DNA of 64,000 nt from an uncultured Anaeroplasmataceae bacterium (GTDB lineage Bacteria; Bacillota_I; Bacilli_A; Acholeplasmatales; Anaeroplasmataceae). Below the pieces are notes generated by a model. The model had not been told where the DNA came from. It did not search any database and saw only the letters and a program-made list of their open reading frames with translations. Below, one piece after another: positions 16,369 through 25,304 of this stretch. Within the stretch, counting starts at the first letter, position 1. The number at the start of each line of letters is the position of its first letter. The stretch covers positions 248,001-312,000 of the forward strand of contig CAJTTN010000001.1 in NCBI GenBank assembly GCA_910579215.1, in the 5' to 3' direction. Position numbers and translations under genes: made by a program.

Positions 16369-18152
16369 TATTCCTCACCTCCTTGAATAGCACGTTCAAG
16401 AGATTGAAGATGTACCATTTCTTGATACATTGGACAAGAATTTAAAAGCTCCTCATGAGAACCCACACCGATAAGCTTTCCATCTTCCATAACTACAATT
16501 ATATCTAGGCTTTCAACAGTAGAAATACGATGAGCAATCATCAAGGTGGTTTTCCCCTCTCTAATTTTTCTAAGATTAGAAAGTATTGTTTCTTCTGTCT
16601 TTGTATCTACTGCCGAAACTGAATCATCAAAGATTAAAATAGCAGGATCCTTAATCACAGCTCTAGCTATACTTACTCTTTGTTTCTGTCCACCAGAAAG
16701 AGTGACACCTCGTTCTCCTAAGATGGTATTATATTTATCTTGAAATTCTTCTATATTATTATGTACATCTGCAAATTTTGCAGCAGATATCACACTATCC
16801 TCATCAGGTGCAGCATATGCAAAACTAATATTATTTGCTATCGTATCACTAAATAAGAAATTATCCTGTGGTACATAGCCGATATTTTCTCTAACCTTTC
16901 GGAAAGGAATATGCATAATATCTTTCCCATCTAAAAATAGTTGACCTTCTTCGATATTATAGGTTCTTAAAAGTAAATCTACTATTGTTGTTTTTCCACA
17001 ACCTGTTTTTCCTATAATGCCAACCATAGAGCCCTTTGGAATTCGTAAGTTAATATTTGATAATACGGCATTAGATCCATCAGGATATTGAAAGTTTAAA
17101 TCTCTAAATTCTATTTCTCCCTTTATTTCATTTATCTCCTCAACATCCTTATCAATAATATCTACTGCCTCAGCTAAAAATTCATCCACACGCTTTAAAG
17201 AAGCATTTGCCTGAGCTCGCATATTTATCAATTGTGCTACAGCCATAAAGGGCCAAACAACAGCATCAAAATAACCAATAAATTCCCACATTTGACCTAC
17301 GGTAAAGCTTTTTCCCATAAAGCCATTAATAACAAAATAGGCTCCACCTGCAAAAAGCAAAGCAAATATAGAGGAAATAACAGCCGTTAATAATACATTT
17401 AATAGAGTGGCATATTTGACAAAATCAATATTCTTCTGACGATTATCTTCATTTATCTTATCAAAATGTCTTATTTCATGAATTTCTTTGACAAAGGCCT
17501 TAACTACAGCAAGACCACTAAAATTCTCTTGCGTAAAATCAGATAATGTCTCATAGGCCTCTTGTCGAATGCGAAATTTTTCCTTAAGAATGCGCCCAAC
17601 AATTACAGATATGACAGCAATCAATACCATAGGAATAATACTAAAGCATGATAAAATCCAATTGGTACTAAACATTCTATATAATGCAAAGCTACCTAAA
17701 AATATCGCATCAATTGCCATAACGGTTCCACTTCCAAAGGCTTGACGTATTACCTGTAAATCATTTGTAAATAGTGCCATCAAGGCGCCTGTCTTATGAT
17801 GCTTGTAATATGCATTAGAAAGACGTAAGGAATGAGAAAACATATCAGACCGTACATCTGCTTCTATTCTTGCTGCCACACCAAAAATGCAAAAACGCCA
17901 CATAAAACGACCTATAAACATAATCCCTGCTATCATAGCAAGCTCTAGCATCAATTTTTTAATTCCCTCTGGATGATAAAATAAAGAATCAGGATCTTCT
18001 TTTGCTATATCCCCTATTCCATCTAGAATTTCACCACAAATTCTTGGAATTTCAAGCTGAAACCAATTCACTGCAAGTAAAGCAAGTAATCCAAAAAGAA
18101 AGAATAAAAAATATTTTACATAATATTTGTTTACATTTTTTCCAAATAACAT
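16368..18152 (-). CDS. ABC exporter subunit, degenerate-site half (pair 2)
   Basis: A 594-residue membrane-NBD half-transporter. Walker A is GKTGCGKTT, signature LSGGQKQ, Walker B ILIFDDSVSAVD with Asp in place of the catalytic Glu, so it is the non-canonical half of the heterodimer with 14578-16368. A strong GGAGG precedes ATG. It begins 16 bases after rluA, in the same transcription direction. Confidence 0.9.
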   Translation of the reverse strand: MLFGKNVNKYYVKYFLFFLFGLLALLAVNWFQLEIPRICGEILDGIGDIAKEDPDSLFYHPEGIKKLMLELAMIAGIMFIGRFMWRFCIFGVAARIEADVRSDMFSHSLRLSNAYYKHHKTGALMALFTNDLQVIRQAFGSGTVMAIDAIFLGSFALYRMFSTNWILSCFSIIPMVLIAVISVIVGRILKEKFRIRQEAYETLSDFTQENFSGLAVVKAFVKEIHEIRHFDKINEDNRQKNIDFVKYATLLNVLLTAVISSIFALLFAGGAYFVINGFMGKSFTVGQMWEFIGYFDAVVWPFMAVAQLINMRAQANASLKRVDEFLAEAVDIIDKDVEEINEIKGEIEFRDLNFQYPDGSNAVLSNINLRIPKGSMVGIIGKTGCGKTTIVDLLLRTYNIEEGQLFLDGKDIMHIPFRKVRENIGYVPQDNFLFSDTIANNISFAYAAPDEDSVISAAKFADVHNNIEEFQDKYNTILGERGVTLSGGQKQRVSIARAVIKDPAILIFDDSVSAVDTKTEETILSNLRKIREGKTTLMIAHRISTVESLDIIVVMEDGKLIGVGSHEELLNSCPMYQEMVHLQSLERAIQGGEE

Positions 18153-18168
18153 AGTCCCCCTCCTTTTC

Positions 18169-19035
18169 TCACTTTATCCATTTTTTCATATCAAAGGGAA
18201 GCTCTTTTCGAACTATGATTCTTTCCCTTGTAACAGGATGCTGAAACACAGCCTCATAGGAATGAAGCATAACACGAGGAAATCTTTCATCCTGCAACCC
18301 ATAAAGGACATCTCCTAAAAGTGGATGACCAATTGAGGCTAAATGTACTCTAATTTGGTGTGTTCTTCCAGTCTCTAGATATACTTTAACAAGACTATAA
18401 CCCTTATATTCCTTTACAACCTCATAATGAGTAATAGCCTTTTTTCCTGTTTTTGATATCCTTTTTCTTTGCTGATGATGCCTATCCTCACCAATGGGAG
18501 AATCAATTGTTGCTTTCTTATTTTTAAATATTCCCTTTGCTAAGCATAAATAGCACCTTTGTAATTCATGGGTAAAAATCATCTTATCTAGTTTTGCTAA
18601 ACTTAAAGGATCCTTTGCAAACAATAATACACCCGTTGTATCTATATCTAATCTATGTGCATAGCGTACAGGATATGTCCATCCCTTATTTTGATAATAA
18701 AAGGCAACAATATTTGCCATTGTACCTCGCTTCATTTTATCATCGGGATGAACTAAGATATGACAAGGTTTATTCACTGCAAGAATATAATCATCCTCAT
18801 AAATGATGTCTAGCTTTTTAGCATCAGGTAGATAATCAAGTTCCTCCTCTAACTGTAAGCATAAAAGATCTCCCTCTTTTAAAATATCCTTTGCAGTCAC
18901 TGGCATATCATTTAAAAATACTACCTTTTCTAAAAAAAATCTTTTTACCTTTTCTTTTCCTAAATGATAGGATTCTAGATATTCCATTACAGTTTTAAAT
19001 TCAAAGTCCTTCGTAATATTATACTTGTGTATCAT
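18169..19035 (-). CDS. RluA-family RNA pseudouridine synthase
   Basis: Isomerises uridines to pseudouridine in rRNA or tRNA. The 288-residue protein has an N-terminal S4-like RNA-binding segment (residues ~15-65), then the catalytic domain with RYAHRLDIDTTG (Asp130 catalytic) and GRTHQIRVHLASIGHPLLGD. That is the RluA/RluD group; target position cannot be told from sequence. The start overlaps the metallophosphatase gene by 17 bases and has only a weak Shine-Dalgarno, suggesting coupling. Confidence 0.93.
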   Translation of the reverse strand: MIHKYNITKDFEFKTVMEYLESYHLGKEKVKRFFLEKVVFLNDMPVTAKDILKEGDLLCLQLEEELDYLPDAKKLDIIYEDDYILAVNKPCHILVHPDDKMKRGTMANIVAFYYQNKGWTYPVRYAHRLDIDTTGVLLFAKDPLSLAKLDKMIFTHELQRCYLCLAKGIFKNKKATIDSPIGEDRHHQQRKRISKTGKKAITHYEVVKEYKGYSLVKVYLETGRTHQIRVHLASIGHPLLGDVLYGLQDERFPRVMLHSYEAVFQHPVTRERIIVRKELPFDMKKWIK

Positions 19036-20140
19036 GAATATATTCTGACTTTAGTAATCCAATCTGTCCATTACATTTGACTAAGCTATAGGGCTTTGCC
19101 CTCTTGATTACAGAAATCATATCTCCTTTTTTCAAATTTAGAAAGGTATTCACTCCCTCTGTGCAGTAAAGGGCATCCTTAGATCTATAAATAAAATCCT
19201 CATGAACCCAAAGCTGATCCTCCGTCCCCTTTGGCTGAACTAAGTAAAAATCTAAATCCTTTTGTAAAACTCGAATCTCACTTTTTCCAAAATTTAGCGA
19301 GCATTGCTCATAAGATTGCCGAGGATGAACATCCTCTAGCATCTCATATTTTGGATAATGATCAAATGACAAAAAACTCACATTCTTATTCTTCAAATTA
19401 TCCATAAGAACAACATTAAGCTGTCCCCCTTTAACAACATTATTTCCTCCATCAATAGAGAGTATCTTTTTCTGCCAGTCAAAGATAGGGTTTACTGAAG
19501 CTATCTTCTTACAATAATTTCTCGTCGGATTATGCCCAACAATCATTAGCCTAGGCTGGATAGGACTTTCCTCTAAAAAGTTATCATATTTCAACACCTC
19601 AATTGCAGTAGGAGGAATACGTGAAATGTCCTTAATCCCTCCATGAACCAAAACCAAATCCTCATTAATAAATATAACATCGGGAAGCTTTTCTACAAAG
19701 GTAAAATATTGAGGATATTTTATTTTAATTTTTTCTACAAAATTCATAATATCCATTGTTTCTGAAAGTGAATATTGCATTGTATAAGCTAAATCATTGA
19801 TTATAGAATTTTTTAAGGTTAAGGCATAATATAAGAAACGCTCTTTATCTAAGGGTGGTAATATGAATCGCAATATTTCATCACAATTGCCTGCCAAAAA
19901 AAATACGTTATCTTTCTTAGATAATTCTATTACATAATCAAGCATAGCTTGGTTGTCAAGAAAATCTCCTTTTTCTATCATATCTCCAATAACAAAAAGA
20001 TAATCCTTAGAGCTAAAATTTGCCTTAAGTAAAGCCTCCTTAAATAAAGCTATATCTCCATGTATATCACTAATAAATAAAAGCCTTACATCTAAAGGGA
20101 GCTGTAAATGAACTATTTTAGTTTTCTTTTCCTTTTTCAT
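19019..20140 (-). CDS. Metallophosphoesterase with C-terminal SH3-like domain
   Basis: A calcineurin-type phosphoesterase. Metal motifs are in order: DIHGD (near residue 27), GDMIEKGD, GNCDE and a late VHGG, as in PP2A-like/ApaH-type enzymes acting on phosphoproteins or dinucleotides. After about residue 295 a small beta domain (GVNTFLNLKKGDMISVIKRA, then GQIGLLKSEYI) looks like a bacterial SH3 fold. I chose ATG at 20140 within the end of queH; the frame extends to 20221 but without a ribosome site. Substrate unknown. Confidence 0.8.
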   Translation of the reverse strand: MKKEKKTKIVHLQLPLDVRLLFISDIHGDIALFKEALLKANFSSKDYLFVIGDMIEKGDFLDNQAMLDYVIELSKKDNVFFLAGNCDEILRFILPPLDKERFLYYALTLKNSIINDLAYTMQYSLSETMDIMNFVEKIKIKYPQYFTFVEKLPDVIFINEDLVLVHGGIKDISRIPPTAIEVLKYDNFLEESPIQPRLMIVGHNPTRNYCKKIASVNPIFDWQKKILSIDGGNNVVKGGQLNVVLMDNLKNKNVSFLSFDHYPKYEMLEDVHPRQSYEQCSLNFGKSEIRVLQKDLDFYLVQPKGTEDQLWVHEDFIYRSKDALYCTEGVNTFLNLKKGDMISVIKRAKPYSLVKCNGQIGLLKSEYIHDTQV

Positions 20141-20741
20141 TTCTTCGTTCCTGCTCCTCTTTAGAATATTTACATCCACAATAATCCTGTCGATATAGAT
20201 CATACGCTTTAGATAATGCAATAGAATGCTTATAGCCCTCTTCCTTTTTAAAATTAGAATATAAATATTTTATCTGGTAAATATTTTCTAATTTTCTACC
20301 TATCTCATTAATCCATTCTGAATTTTTATAAGGAGAAATACTTAGAGTTGTAGTGAAATATTCATAGCCCAACTCTTTTGCTTTTCTAGCCGTTTTTTCT
20401 AATCTTAATTTATAACAAGCATAGCATCTTTTCGTTTTTTCACCCAAATGCTCCATTCCTGAAATAGTCGTATTAAAATCATCCTCATTGTATGGATCAA
20501 AAATAACCTGAAGTGTTGAATCAATTTCCTTACAGAAGCGTATCTCCTCCTTTAATCTTCTTTCATATTCCTCATATGGGTAAATATTATCATTAGAATA
20601 AAAGATGGTAATTTCAAAATAATCCTTTAAAAGAAAAAGTACATGGGAGGAACAAGGAGCACAACAGCTATGGAGCATTAGCTTAGGGCGATAGGTAAGA
20701 GTATCTAAATACGCTTTAAATTCTTTATAATTTAATATCAT
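20118..20741 (-). CDS. queH: Epoxyqueuosine reductase QueH
   Basis: QueH reduces epoxyqueuosine to queuosine, the last step of making this modified base at tRNA position 34 of GUN anticodons; it is a non-homologous replacement for QueG. Key cysteines are visible: HSCCAPCSSH (Cys26, Cys27, Cys30), KRCYACYKLRLEKTA and a C-terminal DYCGCKY, which bind the iron-sulfur cluster and metal. Start at ATG 20741 follows AGGGGTGATGG; the frame upstream lacks a ribosome site. First gene of the run into the phosphoesterase, rluA and ABC pair 2. Confidence 0.94.
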   Translation of the reverse strand: MILNYKEFKAYLDTLTYRPKLMLHSCCAPCSSHVLFLLKDYFEITIFYSNDNIYPYEEYERRLKEEIRFCKEIDSTLQVIFDPYNEDDFNTTISGMEHLGEKTKRCYACYKLRLEKTARKAKELGYEYFTTTLSISPYKNSEWINEIGRKLENIYQIKYLYSNFKKEEGYKHSIALSKAYDLYRQDYCGCKYSKEEQERRNEKGKEN

Positions 20742-20866
20742 AGTTCCATCACCCCTAAAATTAAAATCTTTTATTATTATATAATAAAAAGAACCTATAA
20801 ACAATAAGATATGACAATTTTAAAGAAAAGATATCGTCAGGATAAAAAGAATTTCGCAAAATAAAA

Positions 20867-20904
20867 AAACAATAGAAACTTCATACTTGTCATTTCCATT
20901 GTTT
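20867..20904 (-). terminator. Terminator of the MarR-DegV operon
   Basis: Twelve-base arms (20867-20878 and 20893-20904) with one mismatch, followed on the minus strand by a long T-run. The 20742-20949 stretch otherwise shows no gene. Confidence 0.75.
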
Positions 20905-20949
20905 TTAAATGAGGAAGGTAAATAATATTTATGGCTTTACGCTTTTAGC

Positions 20950-21801
20950 TTAATTGCTTTTTGAAAAAAATGCAACTGCGATGCCTCCAGGACCAATATG
21001 TGTCCCTATTGTACTTCCAATTTGATACATAGGAACATGATCTGTATCCTGTGCCCATAAGCCTTTACTATCTTCTAAATACTTCTTTAAAATCTCATCT
21101 GATAGTCCAGAATAGGCTGTGGCATAGGGATATTTAAAGTCTATGCCTCCACATGCCTCAATCTTTTCTACTAGAAGATTATTGCCCCTTTTAGAACCCC
21201 TAGCCTTGCCAACTACCTTAACCTGACCATGTACTACAGATATAACAGGCTTGATGGAAAGAATCTCTCCTGTAAAGGCTACAACAGATGAAATTCTTCC
21301 CCCCTTCTTTAAATATTTTAAAGTACCAACAACTGCTAAAAGCTCTATTTGGTTCTTTTTTACATTTAATTCCTTAACTATTGCTTCTATATCCATTCCA
21401 CTTGCAATAAGCTGAATTGCATAGTCACATAAAATACGTTCTCCTATACAAGCATTTAAACTATCAACAACATAAACCTGGTCAGGAAATTCTTTGGCTG
21501 CCACAACCGCATTTTGGTATGTATTAGACAATTTAGAGGATAATGTAATACATATGACCTTTGAGCCATCCTTCGTTAATTTTTCAAATTCTTCTGTAAA
21601 TCGAAAGGGGTTAATTTGGCTAGTTTTTGGTAAATCATCACTCTCAATTAATTTACAAAAAAAATCATTGTGACTCAAATTAACTCCATCATAATAGGTT
21701 TCCCCATTAAAATTTACCTCAATTGGAATCATGAATATCCCTTTTTCTACTGCTTCTGCTTCATCAATGTCTGAAGCTGAATCTATCAATATCTTAATCA
21801 T
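20950..21801 (-). CDS. DegV family fatty-acid-binding protein (MarR-linked)
   Basis: A 283-residue second DegV/FakB paralogue: IKILIDSASDIDEAEA at the start, a KTSQINPFRFTEEFEK loop, ITLSSKLSNTYQNA, GGRISSVVAFTGEILSIKP and a GSTIGTHIGPGGIAVAFF end. It probably binds a fatty acid for phosphorylation. Its start overlaps the MarR gene by 8 bases, so fatty-acid binding and this regulator are linked, possibly through a lipid ligand. Confidence 0.93.
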   Translation of the reverse strand: MIKILIDSASDIDEAEAVEKGIFMIPIEVNFNGETYYDGVNLSHNDFFCKLIESDDLPKTSQINPFRFTEEFEKLTKDGSKVICITLSSKLSNTYQNAVVAAKEFPDQVYVVDSLNACIGERILCDYAIQLIASGMDIEAIVKELNVKKNQIELLAVVGTLKYLKKGGRISSVVAFTGEILSIKPVISVVHGQVKVVGKARGSKRGNNLLVEKIEACGGIDFKYPYATAYSGLSDEILKKYLEDSKGLWAQDTDHVPMYQIGSTIGTHIGPGGIAVAFFSKSN

Positions 21802-22249
21802 GCTTTTCTCCTAACTTTCTATTTATTCCTTCTAAATTTCTACATATAAGCTCTAATGCATCGTACATAGCTTCCTTTGTCGATTCTTCTAGACCTAAGG
21901 TTGCCAATTCCAAAAGATGATCAATTCTTTCTTCAATATATTTTCCAATTTTTAATCCCTCTTTCGTTAATACAATAGGAGCTCTATAGCGCTTCGTCTT
22001 TTCATTTAATATGCATAACCCCTTTTCTTCTAATTCAACTAAGGAACGAGAGATTAGTGCCTTATCCTCGTTACAGATATCACATAAATGCTTTGAGGTT
22101 AAAATCCCATTGGATTTATATAAATAATATAGACAAGAAACATGACTACTTTTTAATCCAAATTGCTTCATTTCTTTCGTTTTGATTTGGTGTATGCTTC
22201 TTCCTATTTGATTGATAAGGATTGTAAATGCATGAAATCTATTCTCCAT
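21794..22249 (-). CDS. MarR-family regulator of the degV operon
   Basis: A 151-residue MarR protein with winged-helix core TSKHLCDICNEDKALISRSL, a wing NEKTKRYRAPIVLT and flanking dimerisation helices. It is co-transcribed with degV by overlap and preceded by two near-identical 18-base palindromes that bracket its promoter, strong evidence of autoregulation. FabT-type control by acyl carriers is an attractive parallel because of the DegV partner, but is inference. Confidence 0.9.
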   Translation of the reverse strand: MENRFHAFTILINQIGRSIHQIKTKEMKQFGLKSSHVSCLYYLYKSNGILTSKHLCDICNEDKALISRSLVELEEKGLCILNEKTKRYRAPIVLTKEGLKIGKYIEERIDHLLELATLGLEESTKEAMYDALELICRNLEGINRKLGEKHD

Positions 22250-22259
22250 ATTCCACCTC

Positions 22260-22311
22260 TTGTTGTTTTATCAACAATTATATTACTCTCATTTTGTTGA
22301 TTTGTCAACAA
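22260..22311 (-). promoter_or_regulatory. Twin MarR operators over the degV-operon promoter
   Basis: Minus-strand sites TTGTTGACAAATCAACAA (plus 22294-22311) and TTGTTGATAAAACAACAA (plus 22260-22277) differ at two positions and their centres are 34 bases apart. The first contains the -35 TTGACA; TAATAT lies 17 bases on and TATAAT 20 bases on, between the sites. A dimer at each site would cover the promoter. Confidence 0.85.
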
Positions 22312-22346
22312 GAAAAATAAATTTGTAAGTAAAACAATAAAAAATA

Positions 22347-22355
22347 TGATATAAT
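22347..22355 (+). promoter_or_regulatory. Extended -10 promoter of the radical SAM gene
   Basis: TGATATAAT is an extended -10 element (TG one base before TATAAT) about 30 bases before the start codon; no good -35 at standard spacing. The MarR operators lie about 40 bases upstream, so the divergent genes may share control. Confidence 0.55.
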
Positions 22356-22387
22356 GAAAGAAAGAAAGAAAGAATGGAGGGAACTAT

Positions 22388-23311
22388 GTGCATTATAAAG
22401 AGACTAAGACTATTTTAAGTCCTTCCAATGGGTGTAATCTGTATCGAGGCTGTACACATGGATGTATTTATTGTGATTCTAGAAGTAAATGCTATCAAAT
22501 GGAGCATGCCTTTGAGGATATAGAGGTTAAAGAAAATGCATTAAGCATTTTAGAGGAGGAATTAAAGAAAAAACGAAAAAAGGGTATCATTTCTACTGGC
22601 TCAATGAGTGATCCCTATCTTCCTATTGAAAATCAATTAAACTTAACTAAAGGAATGCTTGAGCTAGCTTATTCCTATGGATTTGGGGTTCACCTCCAAA
22701 CCAAATCCTCTTTAATTTTACGAGATTTAGAACTCCTTAAAAAAATTAATCAGCAAACCAAGGTCAGAATTTCTATTACTTTGACCACTGCTGATGAGGA
22801 CTTATGTAAAATTTTAGAGCCTCATGTTTCAACGACTAAGGAACGTTTTGAAGTGCTAAAAAGATTGAATCAGGAAGGAATTGAAACCTATGTATGGCTT
22901 TCTCCTATTCTTCCTTTCATCAATGATACCTTAGATAATTTAAGAGAAATTTTAAGGATGTGTAAAGAAGCAAATGTTACTGGGATTCTTTGTTTTGGCT
23001 TTGGAGTTACATTAAGAGAGGGCAATCGGGAATATTTTTATGAAAAATTAGATGAATTTTTCCCTAAGCTTAAAGAAAACTATATAAAGCATTATGGAAA
23101 TTCCTATGCTTGTAATTCTATCTATCATAAATATCTTATGGATTATTTTCAAAAATTTTGCAAGGAGAACCATATTTTATACAATATAGAGGAAATCTTT
23201 AAGAAATTACATACGTTATATGTAGATCAGGGTTATGAGCAAATAAGTATTTTCAGTGAGGAATTGTCTTTGCCTAGTAAACCTAAAAAATCAAGAAAAT
23301 CAAAAAAATAA
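22388..23311 (+). CDS. Radical SAM protein (SPL/Rv2578c-like)
   Basis: A 307-residue radical S-adenosylmethionine enzyme. The cluster motif is GCTHGCIYC, with Cys22, Cys26 and Cys29 in C-x3-C-x2-C spacing, preceded by NGCNLYR, a pattern of the spore-photoproduct-lyase-like Rv2578c group. Conserved downstream blocks STGSMSDPYLPIE and VRISITLTTADEDL are present. The C-terminus is lysine-rich (KPKKSRKSKK). Substrate unknown; DNA or nucleotide repair is possible but not shown. The start is GTG at 22388 behind GGAGG. One of few plus-strand genes, divergent from MarR-DegV. Confidence 0.85.
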   Translation: MHYKETKTILSPSNGCNLYRGCTHGCIYCDSRSKCYQMEHAFEDIEVKENALSILEEELKKKRKKGIISTGSMSDPYLPIENQLNLTKGMLELAYSYGFGVHLQTKSSLILRDLELLKKINQQTKVRISITLTTADEDLCKILEPHVSTTKERFEVLKRLNQEGIETYVWLSPILPFINDTLDNLREILRMCKEANVTGILCFGFGVTLREGNREYFYEKLDEFFPKLKENYIKHYGNSYACNSIYHKYLMDYFQKFCKENHILYNIEEIFKKLHTLYVDQGYEQISIFSEELSLPSKPKKSRKSKK

Positions 23312-23313
23312 AA

Positions 23314-23366
23314 GACCCCATAAGTATTCCAATTTGATTTGGTCTCGCTTATGGGGTTCCTTTTTT
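23314..23366 (+). terminator. Terminator of the radical SAM gene, bidirectional
   Basis: Strong hairpin with arms CCCCATAAG and CTTATGGGG (23316-23324, 23348-23356) followed by TTTTTT on the plus strand; it lies between convergent genes. Confidence 0.85.
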
Positions 23367-23390
23367 AATGAGTTCAATATAAAGATTTTA

Positions 23391-25304
23391 TTATTCTAAC
23401 TCAAAAGCTCCTGTGTAGAGCTGATAATAGGTTCCCTTTTCTTTAATTAAATCGTTATGACTTCCTCGTTCAATAATTCTTCCATGATCTAGAACCATGA
23501 TACAATCTGAATTTTGAACAGTAGAGAGGCGATGGGCAATTACAAGAACTGTTCTCCCCTCCATCAATTGATCTGTTCCCTTTTGAACTAGACTTTCTGT
23601 TCTTGTATCAATAGAGGAGGTAGCCTCATCTAAAATCATTACTGGCGCATCAGCACATGCTGCCCTAGCGATACTCAATAGCTGTCTTTGCCCCTGACTT
23701 AAATTCGTACCATCGCCTGTAAGCATTGTATTAAATCCGTCTGGAAGACGAGTAATAAAGTCATAGGCATTTGCAATTCTTGCTGCCTCATAGACCTCCT
23801 CCTCAGTAGCATCTAATCTACCATACTTAATATTGTCCATAACTGTTCCAGTGAACAGATTGGTATCCTGTAATACAATCCCTAAACTTCTTCTTAAATC
23901 ATCCTTTTTAATGTCTGTAATGGCAATACCATCATATAGAATAGTTCCCTTTTGAATATCATAGAAGCGATTAATTAAATTGGTAATGGTTGTTTTACCA
24001 GCACCTGTTGCACCAACAAAGGCTATCTTTTGTCCTGGATTGGCAAAAATATTTACTTCATGAAGGACTATTTTATCTGGGTAATAGCCAAAATCAACAT
24101 CCTTCAACACTATATCGCCAGCTAATTTAACATAGCTATTTTCTCCATTATCCTTGGGAATCTTCCAAGCCCAGGTATTCGTACGTTCTCTTACCTCTAC
24201 TAGCTGCCCATTTTCTTCTATAGCATTGACTAAAGTAACATAACCTTGATCTGTTTCTGATTCCTCAGCAAGTAAATCTAAAATGCGCTGTGTACCTGCC
24301 ATAGCCATAGCTATCATCGATACTTGTTGAGATATATTAGAAATACTTTGAGAAAATTGCTTAGACATAGGAAGAAACGCTACGATTATAGACATACTCA
24401 TAACACTAATTCCTGTTATAGATACATTAGGTACATTGAATATATAAAATAGAACACCTACAATTGAAATTAAGGAATATTGTATATTTCCTATATTTCC
24501 TAAAATTGGCATAAGGATATTAGCATAATGATTTGCAGACTTTGTATCCATAAATAGCTGTTGATTTATTTTATCAAAATCCTTCTTTGCTGCTTCCTCA
24601 TGAGAAAAGACCTTTACAACCTTTGCCCCATGCATCATTTCTTCAATAAAGCCTTCTACCTGTCCTGTACTAATTTGCATTTTCATAAAATGCTTTGCTG
24701 AATTGCCCCCAATTCTACCTGTTACTAATAGCATTGCGATTGCACCAATTAGGATAATTAAAAATAACCAAATACTATAGGTAAGCATTGTTGCAATTAT
24801 AAAGACTATACTTAAAAGTGTAGAAATACATTGTGGTAGGGATTCACATACAAATTGTCTTAAGGAATCCACGTCATTTGTGTAATGACTCATTATATCT
24901 CCATGCTGATGACGGTCAAAATATTTAACAGGAAGAGATTCCATTTTATTAAACATCTCTAACCGAATTTGATTTAAAAAGCCTTGCCCAACATTGACCA
25001 TAATTTGATTATATAGGATAGAGGAAAGGATTCCTCCTGCATAGACTCCAATCATCATAAGTAATATTTTAAATAATTCAGGCTTCATTTGTTCAAAAGC
25101 TACTAAACCCTCAATACCTTTATAATTATCTAGCGTAGCTTCAATTAAAGAAACAATTCGCTGTAAAAAGATGGAGGATGAAATAGAAGCCATTGCTGAA
25201 AAAATCAAACACAACAGTACAATAATACAAGGAAGCTTATACATAGAAAATAATCTTTTTACAACTGGAACTAAGGTTTTAAAATTAATTCTTCTTTTTT
25301 TCAT
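23391..25304 (-). CDS. ABC exporter subunit, catalytically canonical half (pair 3)
   Basis: About 637 residues: six membrane helices to ~residue 330, then a linker containing a TNTWAWKI segment and an ATPase domain with Walker A GATGAGKTT, signature LSQGQRQ and Walker B VMILDEATSSID. Start chosen at ATG 25304 behind GAGGAGG; the frame extends to 25379 without a ribosome site. It overlaps its partner by 20 bases. It closely resembles 50460-52280, including the WAWK linker insertion. Confidence 0.9.
   Translation of the reverse strand: MKKRRINFKTLVPVVKRLFSMYKLPCIIVLLCLIFSAMASISSSIFLQRIVSLIEATLDNYKGIEGLVAFEQMKPELFKILLMMIGVYAGGILSSILYNQIMVNVGQGFLNQIRLEMFNKMESLPVKYFDRHQHGDIMSHYTNDVDSLRQFVCESLPQCISTLLSIVFIIATMLTYSIWLFLIILIGAIAMLLVTGRIGGNSAKHFMKMQISTGQVEGFIEEMMHGAKVVKVFSHEEAAKKDFDKINQQLFMDTKSANHYANILMPILGNIGNIQYSLISIVGVLFYIFNVPNVSITGISVMSMSIIVAFLPMSKQFSQSISNISQQVSMIAMAMAGTQRILDLLAEESETDQGYVTLVNAIEENGQLVEVRERTNTWAWKIPKDNGENSYVKLAGDIVLKDVDFGYYPDKIVLHEVNIFANPGQKIAFVGATGAGKTTITNLINRFYDIQKGTILYDGIAITDIKKDDLRRSLGIVLQDTNLFTGTVMDNIKYGRLDATEEEVYEAARIANAYDFITRLPDGFNTMLTGDGTNLSQGQRQLLSIARAACADAPVMILDEATSSIDTRTESLVQKGTDQLMEGRTVLVIAHRLSTVQNSDCIMVLDHGRIIERGSHNDLIKEKGTYYQLYTGAFELE

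Noticed and set aside
22355..22374. AAAG tetranucleotide repeat in the radical SAM leader as a phase-variable switch
   Set aside because: Only about four and a half units, and outside the coding frame; too short to argue.
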